DNA from: Mongoliitalea lutea
GTDB lineage: Bacteria > Bacteroidota > Bacteroidia > Cytophagales > Cyclobacteriaceae
Direction of reading: 5' to 3'
Length of the DNA: 64,000 bases
Assembly: GCF_014652135.1 (NCBI RefSeq)
Contig: NZ_BMYF01000001.1
Span: 186,650 to 250,649, forward strand
Shown here one piece after another: positions 41,269-50,466 of this stretch (within the stretch, counting starts at the first letter, position 1; every line of letters begins with the position of its first letter). Both the position numbers and the translations under genes were made by a program. Below the pieces are notes generated by a model that was not told the DNA's origin, did not search any database, and saw nothing but the letters and a program-made list of their open reading frames with translations.

Positions 41269-42708
41269 TTAGTCTAAAGTTGGTAATAATACTCCGTCAA
41301 TTACGTGTACCACACCATTAGCGATTGCTACGTCAGCAACTACTACGTTGAATGTATTACCAGCCGCATCCGTTACAGTTACATTTCCATTAGATCTTGT
41401 TACCGTCAATTCTTCACCAGCCAATGTAGGTACTGTCTGTGCACCTGATGCTAAGTCAAAAGAGAAAGCAACAGTAGGAACTACGTGGAATCCAAGCACT
41501 TTAATTACTGCCTCAGCTCCAAGTTCTGCAATTAAACCATCTAAAGAAGTCACTCCTAATGTTTGTAATAATTCACCAAATGCTTCATTGGTTGGAGCAA
41601 ATACTGTAATAGCCTCAGCACCTAACAACGCACCACCTAAATCAGCAGCAGTTACTGCATCCAAGAGTGTAGTTAATCCAGCGGCAGTTGCAGCTTCAAC
41701 CACATTAGGGATTTCAAGCTCTGGCAACAATACACCGTCGATTACGTGTACCACACCGTTTTCGATAGCCACATCAGCGGCTACTACATTTCTTGTGTTA
41801 CCAGCAGCATCCGTTACAGTTACACCATTTCCATTTCTAGTTACTGTCAATGATTGACCAGCTAATGTTTCAAAAGTATTGGTTGCCTGCAAATCGCCAG
41901 AGAAAGCTGTTGCACCTACAACATGGAAGCCAAGTACCGTTTGCAAATTTTCAATTCCACCTATTCTTGCAATTAACTGATTCAAATCAGATGCATTAAA
42001 TGCTTCTAAAGCAGCAGCAAAAGCATCGTTGGTTGGAGCAAATACTGTAATAGCAGGCGCAGCCAACAAGGCATCAGCTAAGCCATCCACAGCTGTTACA
42101 GCAGCCAAAAGGGTAGTTAAACCAGCGCTATTAGCGGCATCTACCAAATTTGGAGCAGGCACTTCAGGTAATTGAATTTCAGGTAACAAGACTCTGTCGA
42201 TCACGTGTACCACACCATTGCTGATTCGTACGTCTGCCGTAACCACGTTAGCAGTATTACCAGCTGCGTCTACTACTGTTACTGTATTACCTGATCTATT
42301 TACAGTCAATTGCTGACCAGATAATGTTGTAAAGTTATTAGTAGCATTCAAATCAGCGGCAAAAGCAACTGCAGGTACTACGTGAAAACCCAAGACAGTC
42401 TCTAGGTTTTCAGCTCCACCCAAAGCATCCACTAGTTCATTTAGATCTCCAGCGTTGAAAGCAGCAAGGGCTGCACCGAATGCATCATTGGTCGGAGCAA
42501 ACACAGTGATAGCTGGTGCTTCTAGAAGTGCTGGAGCCAAGCCAGGGATAGCTTGTACAGCAGTCAATAACGTGGATAATCCCGCCTGAGAAGCAGCTTC
42601 AACCAAATTTGGAGCTTCCATTTCTGGTCGCATGTCTTCATCGTCATTACATGCTACGATCGCAAATAAAAATGCGAATGCCAATAGGTACTTTGATAAA
42701 TTTTGCAT
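41269..42708 (-). CDS. Lipoprotein with three fasciclin domains
   Basis: A 479-residue lipoprotein. The signal peptide ends in the lipobox FAIVAC followed by NDDEDM, and acidic residues after the lipid-bearing Cys are consistent with surface export in some Bacteroidota. Three fasciclin (FAS1) repeats start near residues 32, 186 and 335. Each has ITVFAPTNDAFGAAL-type and NGVVHVIDRVLLPE-type motifs. The DNA of the repeats is also similar, as expected from internal duplication. FAS1 domains mediate adhesion. It has its own terminator, and a gap of about 175 bases separates it from the pyruvate kinase gene. Confidence 0.93.
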   Translation of the reverse strand: MQNLSKYLLAFAFLFAIVACNDDEDMRPEMEAPNLVEAASQAGLSTLLTAVQAIPGLAPALLEAPAITVFAPTNDAFGAALAAFNAGDLNELVDALGGAENLETVLGFHVVPAVAFAADLNATNNFTTLSGQQLTVNRSGNTVTVVDAAGNTANVVTADVRISNGVVHVIDRVLLPEIQLPEVPAPNLVDAANSAGLTTLLAAVTAVDGLADALLAAPAITVFAPTNDAFAAALEAFNASDLNQLIARIGGIENLQTVLGFHVVGATAFSGDLQATNTFETLAGQSLTVTRNGNGVTVTDAAGNTRNVVAADVAIENGVVHVIDGVLLPELEIPNVVEAATAAGLTTLLDAVTAADLGGALLGAEAITVFAPTNEAFGELLQTLGVTSLDGLIAELGAEAVIKVLGFHVVPTVAFSFDLASGAQTVPTLAGEELTVTRSNGNVTVTDAAGNTFNVVVADVAIANGVVHVIDGVLLPTLD

Positions 42709-42822
42709 AGTTGAATTTGTTTAGTTTCGTATTCTTTAACTGAGAAAATCCAATGTAGATACATTGATTTGGCTGAACCGTAGATTTTACAGGCTGAACT
42801 GTGCATTAAACCAGCTGAATTG

Positions 42823-42859
42823 AAAAAAAAAGAGGCGCCTGATTCTATCAAGCGCCTCT
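42823..42859 (-). terminator. Intrinsic terminator of pyruvate kinase
   Basis: AGAGGCGC (42831-42838) pairs with GCGCCTCT (42852-42859), and TGAT/ATCA extends the inner stem. On the minus strand it runs into nine T residues. It lies 25 bases past the pyk stop codon. Confidence 0.85.
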
Positions 42860-42883
42860 GAAAGGTTGGTTGGTAAGATTGTA

Positions 42884-44314
42884 TTATTCTACAATATGAA
42901 TCTTCAGCATATTGGTAGAACCTTTTTCTTTTAAAGGCATGCTAGCCGTATTGATAATGACATCACCTGTCTTCACGTAATTATCGGCTTTCAGCTTGTT
43001 TTGAATATCCATAAAAGTGGCATCCGTAGATACATTACTAGTGTAGTAATAAGCATGTACTCCCCAAGCCAAGCTCAGTTGTGTTAACAAGTTTTTATTA
43101 TTGGTAAACACAATCAAATTAGCCAAAGGTCTGAAGGATGATAGACGGAAAGCTGTCATACCGGATGCAGTAATCCCTACCAATACTTTTGCTTTCACAT
43201 TTCTCGAAAGCCTGGCAGCCATCAACGTGAGGTTTTTACTCAAAAACTTCGGGTCATCTTCCGGTATTTTATACAAATGATGGTAGACATCATGATTATT
43301 TTCGATGTAAGAAATGATACTAGTCATCGCCTTTACTGCTGCTACAGGGAACTGACCCGATGCTGTCTCCGCAGAAAGCATCACGGCATCCGCTCCATCC
43401 AATACAGCTGTTGCCACATCATTGGTCTCAGCACGTGTAGGTCTTGGATGATTGATCATGCTTTCCAACATTTGTGTAGCGATAATAACCGGTTTGCTGG
43501 CGAGTTTACATTTCTGTACGATGGTCTTTTGCCATAAAGGCACCTTTTCCATAGGCACTTCCACTCCCAAATCACCACGGGCGACCATGATTGCGTCAGT
43601 AGCTTTGATGATCTCATCAATATTTTCCAAAGCCTCAGGCTTTTCGATTTTTGCTACAATGCGGCAATGCTTACCAGCTTTTACGATACGCTCCCGAAGA
43701 TCACGGATATCATCGGCAGACCTTACAAATGAAAGCGCAATCCAATCCACATCATTAGCCAACCCAAACTCCAAATCTATCAAATCCTTTTCTGTTAAGG
43801 AAGGAGCGGACACTTTGGTGTTTGGCAAGTTGATACCTTTTCTGGATTTCAAAATACCCCCGTGGATAACTACACAGCGCACATTTTTCCCATCTGTATT
43901 GTTAACAGCTAATTCAATATTTCCGTCATCAATCAAAATACGATCTCCTCCTCTGACATCATTTGGAAGGTTTTTATAAACGGTGCTCACCAATTCTGCA
44001 TTTCCTATGACCGGCTCATTGGTAATCGTGATTTTTTGTCCTGGATTGATTTGAACCCCACCGTTTTCCATTTCTCCTACACGGATCTTAGGACCTTGCA
44101 AATCTTGCAGGATACCTATGTTTGATTCTGATTCGGCATTGATTTTACGAATTAGTTGAATCACTTTCGCATGACCTTCATGGTCTCCATGAGAAAAATT
44201 CAATCGGAAAACATTGGCTCCGGCAGTAACCAAACTTCTCAACATATCTTCATTGTTAGAGGCAGGGCCTACAGTGGCTAGTATTTTGGTCTTGTTAAAT
44301 AGCGCAATACTCAT
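42884..44314 (-). CDS. pyk: Pyruvate kinase
   Basis: A 476-residue enzyme that makes pyruvate and ATP from phosphoenolpyruvate, the last step of glycolysis. Landmarks are KILATVGPASNNEDML, FRLNFSHGDHEGH, ILQDLQGPKIRVG, the active-site IVAKIEKPEALENIDEI and MVARGDLGVEVPMEKVP, and TRAETNDVATAVLDGAD. The C-terminal allosteric domain (about 345-476) is present. The stop is followed by a strong terminator. The IPExxxVDY-family gene lies 14 bases upstream on the same strand, so the two are co-transcribed. Confidence 0.97.
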   Translation of the reverse strand: MSIALFNKTKILATVGPASNNEDMLRSLVTAGANVFRLNFSHGDHEGHAKVIQLIRKINAESESNIGILQDLQGPKIRVGEMENGGVQINPGQKITITNEPVIGNAELVSTVYKNLPNDVRGGDRILIDDGNIELAVNNTDGKNVRCVVIHGGILKSRKGINLPNTKVSAPSLTEKDLIDLEFGLANDVDWIALSFVRSADDIRDLRERIVKAGKHCRIVAKIEKPEALENIDEIIKATDAIMVARGDLGVEVPMEKVPLWQKTIVQKCKLASKPVIIATQMLESMINHPRPTRAETNDVATAVLDGADAVMLSAETASGQFPVAAVKAMTSIISYIENNHDVYHHLYKIPEDDPKFLSKNLTLMAARLSRNVKAKVLVGITASGMTAFRLSSFRPLANLIVFTNNKNLLTQLSLAWGVHAYYYTSNVSTDATFMDIQNKLKADNYVKTGDVIINTASMPLKEKGSTNMLKIHIVE

Positions 44315-44328
44315 GTGTAATTTTTAAG

Positions 44329-44757
44329 TTAATAGGTTAGTAGATTCTCTTTTGATTTTAATTTTGTAACGTCAATTTTAACCACATTTTGGATAAAATC
44401 CACGTCTGAAAGGCGCTCAATATACGTATTTAAATTTAATTCCTCTGTAAAGTCCTGTATGAGCAAGAAGTAATCCATTATTTTCAATTCAGGAATCAAG
44501 TACGCAGCTGTAGGTCCAAAGGTATTGGATTTGTTTTTGAGTAGTTGCACAAAACCATGCTCTTTTTTCTCTAAAAATTGTGGCACAAACAAATCGGGCT
44601 GATTTATTAATTCTAAATAGTAGTCATCAACCTTTTTGAGTCGGAGATCGAGTTGCTTATTGATAGCCCAAGCAAGCTTATAATCCTTCACAGGGGCTAC
44701 AAAACCCAAAATTTCGAAATCAAATTGATAGTCAAAAACAAGTTTATTCTTTTTCAT
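44329..44757 (-). CDS. IPExxxVDY-family protein
   Basis: A 142-residue soluble protein of a Bacteroidota-restricted family named after its C-terminal motif, seen here as LIPELKIMDYFLLIQ. The N-terminal half has VFDYQFDFEILGFVAPVKDY and LAWAINKQLDLRLKKVDDYY. The function is unknown. It lies directly upstream of pyruvate kinase, and its 5' end is divergent from acpP across a 151-base gap. The conserved place beside acpP and pyk is a typical arrangement of this family. Confidence 0.85.
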   Translation of the reverse strand: MKKNKLVFDYQFDFEILGFVAPVKDYKLAWAINKQLDLRLKKVDDYYLELINQPDLFVPQFLEKKEHGFVQLLKNKSNTFGPTAAYLIPELKIMDYFLLIQDFTEELNLNTYIERLSDVDFIQNVVKIDVTKLKSKENLLTY

Positions 44758-44846
44758 AAAAGCAGCCCCTACCTAGTTACAAAGGTAGAAATAAAGCTGG
44801 AAGATTGAGCTATTCGGCATTTTCCATAATTTCATATCCTTATTTT

Positions 44847-44874
44847 TTTGGCAATAAGGTTATAAATATATTTC
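44847..44874 (+). promoter_or_regulatory. Possible promoter of acpP
   Basis: TTTG at 44847-44850 and TATATTTC at 44867-44874 (one mismatch to TAnnTTTG) are 16 bases apart. The ATG follows 34 bases later. Confidence 0.35.
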
Positions 44875-44908
44875 TTTGCGAAGTGTTTTAATTTAAACTG
44901 ATCAAAAA

Positions 44909-45145
44909 ATGTCTGAAATTGCACAAAAAGTAAAAGCCATTATCGTAGATAAATTGGGCGTAGAAGAATCTGAAGTTACTCCTGAGGCTAGCTTCACAAA
45001 CGACCTTGGAGCTGACTCCTTGGATACTGTTGAGCTTATCATGGAATTTGAAAAAGAGTTTAATATCTCTATTCCAGATGATCAAGCTGAGCAAATCGGA
45101 ACTGTAGGTCAGGCTATCAGCTACCTAGAAGCTAACGTAAAATAA
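44909..45145 (+). CDS. acpP: Acyl carrier protein
   Basis: A 78-residue acidic protein that carries growing acyl chains during fatty acid synthesis. Ser37 in [16 protein letters not shown] is the phosphopantetheine attachment site, and the size and four-helix pattern are standard. It is the first gene of acpP-fabF-rnc. The divergent neighbour is the IPExxxVDY gene. Confidence 0.98.
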   Translation: MSEIAQKVKAIIVDKLGVEESEVTPEASFTNDLGADSLDTVELIMEFEKEFNISIPDDQAEQIGTVGQAISYLEANVK

Positions 45146-45166
45146 AAAACACTATAAAATTCATTT

Positions 45167-46420
45167 ATGAATTTAAGAAGAGTTGTAGTAACCGGTCTTG
45201 GTGCACTGACACCCATAGGCAACACCGTCGAGGAGTTCTGGAACGGTCTGTCTAATGGTGTAAGCGGCGCTGGGCCGATTACTAAATTCGACGCCTCCCT
45301 GTTCAAAACTCAGTTTGCGTGCGAAGTAAAGAACTTTGATGTTGAAAAGTATCTGGACAAAAAAGAGGCAAGGAAATTAGACTTATTTTCTCAGTATGCT
45401 TTGGCTGCTGCCCAACAAGCTGTGGAAGATTCAGGCATTGATACCGAAAAGATTGACCTCAATCGTGCAGGTGTTATTCTTGGGTCAGGCATCGGAGGTC
45501 TAAAAACACTTGAAGATGAAGTAATCAACTTCACTACAGGTGATGGTACTCCCCGATACAATCCATTTTTCATTCCAAAAATGATTGTAGATATCTGCGC
45601 AGGTCACATATCCATCAAATACGGTTTTAAAGGACCTAATTTTGTTACAGTATCTGCTTGTGCTTCTTCTACTAATGCCATTTTAGATGCATTTAATTAT
45701 ATTCGTTGGAATAAAGCTGATGTATTTATCACAGGTGGTTCAGAGGCTGTAGTGACTACTTCTTGTATAGGAGGATTCAATGCTATGAAAGCCCTGTCCC
45801 AAAGAAACGATTCTCCAGAGACTGCATCCAGACCTTTCGATAAAGAAAGAGATGGGTTTGTATTAGGAGAAGGTGCTGCGTGTATCATCTTGGAAGAGTA
45901 TGAGCATGCAGTGGCAAGAGGTGCCAAAATCTATGCTGAAATGGTCGGTGGCGCTATGACTGCCGATGCCCATCATATTACAGCGCCACATCCGGATGGA
46001 GATGGTGCTAGCAATGTGATGCGCTTAGCAATCGAAGATGCTGGCTTGAAGCCGGAAGATATTGATTATGTCAACGTACACGGTACATCTACCCCTTTAG
46101 GTGATGTGGCGGAAGTAAAAGCAATCCAGAAAGTTTTTGGAGAGCATGCGTATAAACTCAATATCAGCAGTACTAAATCCATGACTGGCCACTTGCTGGG
46201 TGCAGCAGGAGCGGTGGAAGCCTTAGCTTCTATCCTATCGGTCAAAAATGATCTGGTACCCCCTACTATCAATCACTCCACACCGGATGAAAACATTGAT
46301 AGTAACTTGAATTTGACTTTGAATAAGGCTCACCAGAGAACTGTGAGAGCTGCCTTGAGTAATACTTTTGGATTTGGTGGGCATAATTGCTCGGTCATCT
46401 TCAAAAAAATAGAAGAGTAA
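45167..46420 (+). CDS. fabF: Beta-ketoacyl-ACP synthase II
   Basis: A 417-residue condensing enzyme that elongates acyl-ACP with malonyl-ACP. The catalytic Cys165 sits in TVSACASSTNA, and the two catalytic histidines are in VNVHGTSTPLGD and KSMTGHLLGAAGA. The glycine-rich end SNTFGFGGHNCSVIF is also present. It follows acpP by 21 bases and is followed by rnc after one base. This order (acpP, fabF, rnc) is widely conserved in bacteria. Confidence 0.97.
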   Translation: MNLRRVVVTGLGALTPIGNTVEEFWNGLSNGVSGAGPITKFDASLFKTQFACEVKNFDVEKYLDKKEARKLDLFSQYALAAAQQAVEDSGIDTEKIDLNRAGVILGSGIGGLKTLEDEVINFTTGDGTPRYNPFFIPKMIVDICAGHISIKYGFKGPNFVTVSACASSTNAILDAFNYIRWNKADVFITGGSEAVVTTSCIGGFNAMKALSQRNDSPETASRPFDKERDGFVLGEGAACIILEEYEHAVARGAKIYAEMVGGAMTADAHHITAPHPDGDGASNVMRLAIEDAGLKPEDIDYVNVHGTSTPLGDVAEVKAIQKVFGEHAYKLNISSTKSMTGHLLGAAGAVEALASILSVKNDLVPPTINHSTPDENIDSNLNLTLNKAHQRTVRAALSNTFGFGGHNCSVIFKKIEE

Positions 46421-46421
46421 C

Positions 46422-47162
46422 TTGAAACTTTCCCGCTTACTCCGCTTACGAGGAATATTCTATACGAAAAAAGACAAAAGGCTTGCTGCTTCCATTAAAC
46501 ACATGGCTGGTAGCAAGCCTTTTAACTTAGCCCTCTACAAATTGGCCATCAAGCATGCCTCAGTCTCCGATGAGTATGTCAATGGCCTAAAAATCTCCAA
46601 CGAACGACTGGAATACCTGGGAGATGCCGTCCTAGGGGCCGTGATTGCAGAATTTTTATTTATCAAATTCCCCTACCGGGATGAAGGATTCCTCACAGAA
46701 ACCCGCTCCCGCATGGTCAATCGAGAAGCATTGAACCAAATCGCCATCAAAATCGGTTTGGCCAAACTTATCTCCGAATCCTATGAAGGGAGAAATCTGA
46801 ATGCCCATAAATCCATATTTGGAGACTCTTTGGAGGCCTTGATCGGCGCTATTTACCTTGACAGGGGGTATAAATTCTGTAAGAAATTTATACTCAAACG
46901 CATTGTTATTCATTACGATGTGGATGAAATCATCAATACGACCACCAACTTCAAGAGCAAAATCATCGAATGGGCCCAAAAAGAAAATAAAGAAGTGGAA
47001 TTCAAGATGGTTTCCATGACGGGCAATCAGCGATTCAAGGAGTTTTTGGTGGAAATATGGATCGAAAATGAATCCACCGCCTCAGGGAAAGGAAATACCA
47101 AGAAAAAAGCTGAGCAGGAAGCTTCCAAAAATGCCTGCGAGAAACTCGCTATTCAAATTTAG
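46422..47162 (+). CDS. rnc: Ribonuclease III
   Basis: A 246-residue double-strand-specific endoribonuclease that processes rRNA precursors and structured mRNAs. It starts with a TTG codon at 46422, one base after the fabF stop. The RNase III domain has the signature SNERLEYLGDAVLGAV and the metal-binding GDSLEALIGAIYLDRG. The C-terminal double-stranded RNA-binding domain (about 175-246) ends with SGKGNTKKKAEQEASKNA. The nadE gene follows after about 40 bases and may be read from the same transcript. Confidence 0.95.
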   Translation: MKLSRLLRLRGIFYTKKDKRLAASIKHMAGSKPFNLALYKLAIKHASVSDEYVNGLKISNERLEYLGDAVLGAVIAEFLFIKFPYRDEGFLTETRSRMVNREALNQIAIKIGLAKLISESYEGRNLNAHKSIFGDSLEALIGAIYLDRGYKFCKKFILKRIVIHYDVDEIINTTTNFKSKIIEWAQKENKEVEFKMVSMTGNQRFKEFLVEIWIENESTASGKGNTKKKAEQEASKNACEKLAIQI

Positions 47163-47206
47163 AACAGTATCTTTGATTATCGTGTTTGATACCTTTGAAA
47201 CACAAC

Positions 47207-49054
47207 ATGTCAACTGTGAGAATTGCCTGCGCTACTGTCAATCAAACACCTCTTGATTGGACAGGAAATCTAAAACATATCATTGCTTCCATAGAAGAAG
47301 CCCGAAATACGGGGGTAGAATTACTATGTCTACCCGAATTAGCTATTACTGCTTATGGCAGTGAGGATCTGTACCTCAGCTATTGGTTTCCCAAAAAAGC
47401 CCTTAAACAGCTACAAACCCTTTTACCTTATTGCCAAGACATCACCGTCGCAGTAGGTCTGCCTGTTCGGATAGAATCCAAGGTGTACAATTGCATGGCT
47501 GTGATTGAAAATGGGGAATTGTTGGGTTTGGTAGCTAAGCAGTTTATGGCCATTGATGGAGTACATTACGAATTCCGATGGTTTACCCCTTGGGAAGCAT
47601 ACAAAATAGTTTCCTTGGATTTTTTCGGCAAACCTGTACCCTTGGGGGATATCATTTTTGAAAAAAATGGCTTCAAATATGGATTCGAAATCTGTGAAGA
47701 TGCTTGGAGAGCTGCCGAGAGGCCTGGAATTCGATTAAAAGACAGGCATGTGGACATCGTTTTCAATCCATCAGCCAGTCACTTTGCCATGGGCAAGACC
47801 TTGCAGCGGGAGGAATTGATGAAAAATTCATCCATTCTAATGGATGCCACCTATTTCTATGTCAATCTACTTGGAAATGAAGCTGGTCGAATGATCTTTG
47901 ATGGAGAGATCTTGGTTGCCGATAAAGGTCGCATCCTACTCCGCAATGAGCTTTTATCCTTCCAAGATTTTCAACTTTGCAGCTTTGATTACCAAAAAGA
48001 TCTCAGCAACTATCCTGACATCACCCATCAGGTAGACAAGAACCATGAATTTGTCCAAGCTTCCGCTTTAGCACTATTTGACTATTTAAGAAAAAGCAAA
48101 AGCAAAGGCTTTGTGCTCAGCTTAAGCGGTGGGGCTGACTCCTCCACCATTGCCGTCTTGGTAGCCGAAATGGTGAGAAGAGGTATGCAAGAATTGGGAT
48201 TGGAAAAATTCATCCAAAAAATCGGGATCCCATTCCAACCCACTAGTGATAATCCTGTCAAAGAATTTGTAGGAAAAATCTTTACCGTCGCTTACCAAGC
48301 TTCCAACAACTCCTCCACAGATACCTTCGAAAGTGCCCGCTTATTGGCTGAGGATTTAGGCGCAGTATTCTACCAATGGGAGATCGCTGAGGAAGTACAA
48401 TCCTACACAAGTAAAATTGAAACAGCTATCGGCAGAAAGCTGACATGGGAGCAGGACGACCTGACCTTGCAAAATATTCAAGCCCGGGCCCGCTCTCCGA
48501 TCATTTGGATGCTGGCAAATATCAACAATGCCTTATTGCTCAGCACCTCCAACCGAAGTGAAGGGGATGCAGGCTATGCCACGATGGATGGAGACACAAG
48601 TGGCAGCATCTCTCCTATTGCTGCCGTGGATAAATACTTTATCCTCCAATGGTTGCAATGGGCAGAAAAGCATTTACAATACGAAGGTTTGAAAATGGTC
48701 AACAGCTTACAACCCACTGCTGAATTGCGTCCTTCGGAAAACCATCAAACAGATGAGGCCGATCTGATGCCTTATTCTCTGATTGTGGAAATCGAGCGAT
48801 TAGCTATCCGGGACAGACGCTCGCCAATGGACGTATACCTCATCCTACAGGAAGAATTGGGCTATTCAGACCAAGAACTGAAAGATTATATTAAAAAGTT
48901 CTTTAGATTGTGGTCCCGAAATCAGTGGAAAAGGGAACGCTTGGCTCCATCCTTTCATTTGGATGAGTTCAATGTGGACCCTAAAACCTGGTATCGTTTC
49001 CCTATCCTTTCCAAAGGATACGAAGAAGAATTACACGAATTGGATACTTTATAA
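47207..49054 (+). CDS. nadE: Glutamine-dependent NAD+ synthase
   Basis: A protein of about 615 residues from the ATG at 47207 (MSTVRIACATVNQTPLDW). An ATG at 47186 would add seven unlikely residues. The N-terminal nitrilase-like glutaminase domain (about 1-280) has the Glu in LCLPELAITAYG, the Lys in VAKQFMAIDG and the catalytic Cys in GFEICEDAWRAAE. The C-terminal synthetase domain (about 300-615) has the ATP-binding SLSGGADSSTIAVLVAE. It converts deamido-NAD to NAD using glutamine as the ammonia source. Confidence 0.95.
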   Translation: MSTVRIACATVNQTPLDWTGNLKHIIASIEEARNTGVELLCLPELAITAYGSEDLYLSYWFPKKALKQLQTLLPYCQDITVAVGLPVRIESKVYNCMAVIENGELLGLVAKQFMAIDGVHYEFRWFTPWEAYKIVSLDFFGKPVPLGDIIFEKNGFKYGFEICEDAWRAAERPGIRLKDRHVDIVFNPSASHFAMGKTLQREELMKNSSILMDATYFYVNLLGNEAGRMIFDGEILVADKGRILLRNELLSFQDFQLCSFDYQKDLSNYPDITHQVDKNHEFVQASALALFDYLRKSKSKGFVLSLSGGADSSTIAVLVAEMVRRGMQELGLEKFIQKIGIPFQPTSDNPVKEFVGKIFTVAYQASNNSSTDTFESARLLAEDLGAVFYQWEIAEEVQSYTSKIETAIGRKLTWEQDDLTLQNIQARARSPIIWMLANINNALLLSTSNRSEGDAGYATMDGDTSGSISPIAAVDKYFILQWLQWAEKHLQYEGLKMVNSLQPTAELRPSENHQTDEADLMPYSLIVEIERLAIRDRRSPMDVYLILQEELGYSDQELKDYIKKFFRLWSRNQWKRERLAPSFHLDEFNVDPKTWYRFPILSKGYEEELHELDTL

Positions 49055-49086
49055 CAGCGCAGTTTGCGCAGCAATACTACTAAACT

Positions 49087-50202
49087 ATGATACAATCGCT
49101 TATCAACTATATCGTATGGAGTCCCAATCCAGCTGTTTTTGACAGCTTCGATAGGCTTCGTTGGTACAGTTTATTGTTTGCCTTGGGGTTTATCATTTCC
49201 CAGCAAATCATGATTTACATTTACCGCAAAGAAGGTCAGGATGATACCCTTGTAGACAAATTAACAATCTACATGGTCTTATCGACTATCATCGGTGCCC
49301 GCTTGGGTCATGTGCTTTTTTACGAACCTGAAAAATACCTCAGCAATCCCATTGACATCCTCAAAGTATGGGAAGGTGGATTGGCCAGTCACGGTGCAGC
49401 CATCGCCATCCTGATTGCGCTGTACATGTATTCCAAAAAAGTCCCTAGCCAATCGTATTTATGGGTAGTGGATAGGATCGTGATCGTTGTAGCCCTGACA
49501 GGTGCACTCATTCGTATTGGAAACCTGATGAATTCCGAAATCGGAGGAAAAGCTACCGGTGATGACTCAGGTTTTGTTTTTGCTCGGGATGCAGAGGAAT
49601 ACTTGCTTGCTATGCGTATGCCTGTTTCGTCAGTGGATGCCTACAAACCCAACGACCGAGCATCAGAGTTGGCCGGAAATGGAATAGTACCGGTTAATTT
49701 CGATATCAAAATCGACAAAGGAGCCTATCAGGAAGCTGATTTGCGCACAGCGATTGAATCAGATGTGAAGTTTGTATTGACGCGCTACAGAAGTTCTCAG
49801 AAATACTTGGCCGAAAGTCCTGAAACAGCCTTAAACTACGAGTTGGCAGATAAGGGAGACCATTATTTGGTCACTGTAAAAACTTTTGGTGTTGCCCGCT
49901 ACCCTACGCAGATTTACGAGTCTTTATCCTATCTTTTGATCTTTATCGGTCTTTTCTTCGTATGGCAAAAATACAAGTCCAGACTCCCTGACGGCTTGTT
50001 CCTAGGCTTGTTCTTGATTTCTGTGTTCGGGATGCGCTTTGTATGGGAATTCCTGAAAGAGAATCAAGTGGAATTTGAAGAAGGTCTAGCATTCAATATG
50101 GGTCAAACACTCAGCATTCCACTGGTCATTGGGGGTTTGGTGCTGATCGTATTGGCGCTGAAAAAAGGATTAAAACCAATCGATCAGGGCACAGGGTCAT
50201 GA
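49087..50202 (+). CDS. lgt: Prolipoprotein diacylglyceryl transferase with an inserted domain
   Basis: A 371-residue membrane enzyme that attaches diacylglycerol to the lipobox Cys of lipoproteins. Key parts are [18 protein letters not shown] (catalytic His region), [18 protein letters not shown] (signature with Arg and Glu) and [11 protein letters not shown] (conserved Arg). It is about 80-90 residues longer than typical Lgt. The extra length is a polar segment between about residues 157 and 270, between the signature and the ARYPTQ block. The end overlaps the convergent yidD gene by 19 bases. Confidence 0.93.
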   Translation: MIQSLINYIVWSPNPAVFDSFDRLRWYSLLFALGFIISQQIMIYIYRKEGQDDTLVDKLTIYMVLSTIIGARLGHVLFYEPEKYLSNPIDILKVWEGGLASHGAAIAILIALYMYSKKVPSQSYLWVVDRIVIVVALTGALIRIGNLMNSEIGGKATGDDSGFVFARDAEEYLLAMRMPVSSVDAYKPNDRASELAGNGIVPVNFDIKIDKGAYQEADLRTAIESDVKFVLTRYRSSQKYLAESPETALNYELADKGDHYLVTVKTFGVARYPTQIYESLSYLLIFIGLFFVWQKYKSRLPDGLFLGLFLISVFGMRFVWEFLKENQVEFEEGLAFNMGQTLSIPLVIGGLVLIVLALKKGLKPIDQGTGS

Positions 50203-50405
50203 CCATGACCTCCCCAAGGATTGCAACTGAGGATTCGTTTGATTCCTAACCAACCACCTTTGAAGGGGCCATGCTTAAGGATGGCCTCTTTCGTATATTG
50301 GGAACAAGTCGGCGTGTACCTGCAACTGGGAGGAAATAAAGGAGATATCAAGTATTGATAAAATAATACGGGAAGTATCGCTATTTTTCGGATGATCGTT
50401 TTCAC
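50184..50405 (-). CDS. yidD: Membrane protein insertion efficiency factor YidD
   Basis: A 73-residue protein of the YidD family, which aids YidC-dependent insertion of membrane proteins. An N-terminal amphipathic segment ([19 protein letters not shown]) is followed by the cysteine-containing signature [19 protein letters not shown], then [18 protein letters not shown]. Its length is typical. It overlaps the convergent lgt by 19 bases. Confidence 0.95.
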   Translation of the reverse strand: MKTIIRKIAILPVLFYQYLISPLFPPSCRYTPTCSQYTKEAILKHGPFKGGWLGIKRILSCNPWGGHGHDPVP

Positions 50406-50466
50406 ACATGCAATTTACGTGAAAATGAGTAGAAATAGCGAATAGTTCCTTAGGAGTACACCATTC

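Noticed and set aside
41348-41857. A 169-codon plus-strand reading frame inside the fasciclin gene
   Set aside because: The repeated composition simply mirrors the repeated fasciclin DNA on the other strand, and the real frame has a lipobox and FAS1 motifs.
43452-43979. A 175-codon plus-strand reading frame opposite pyruvate kinase
   Set aside because: Pyruvate kinase motifs cover the whole stretch on the minus strand; the opposite frame has no family likeness.
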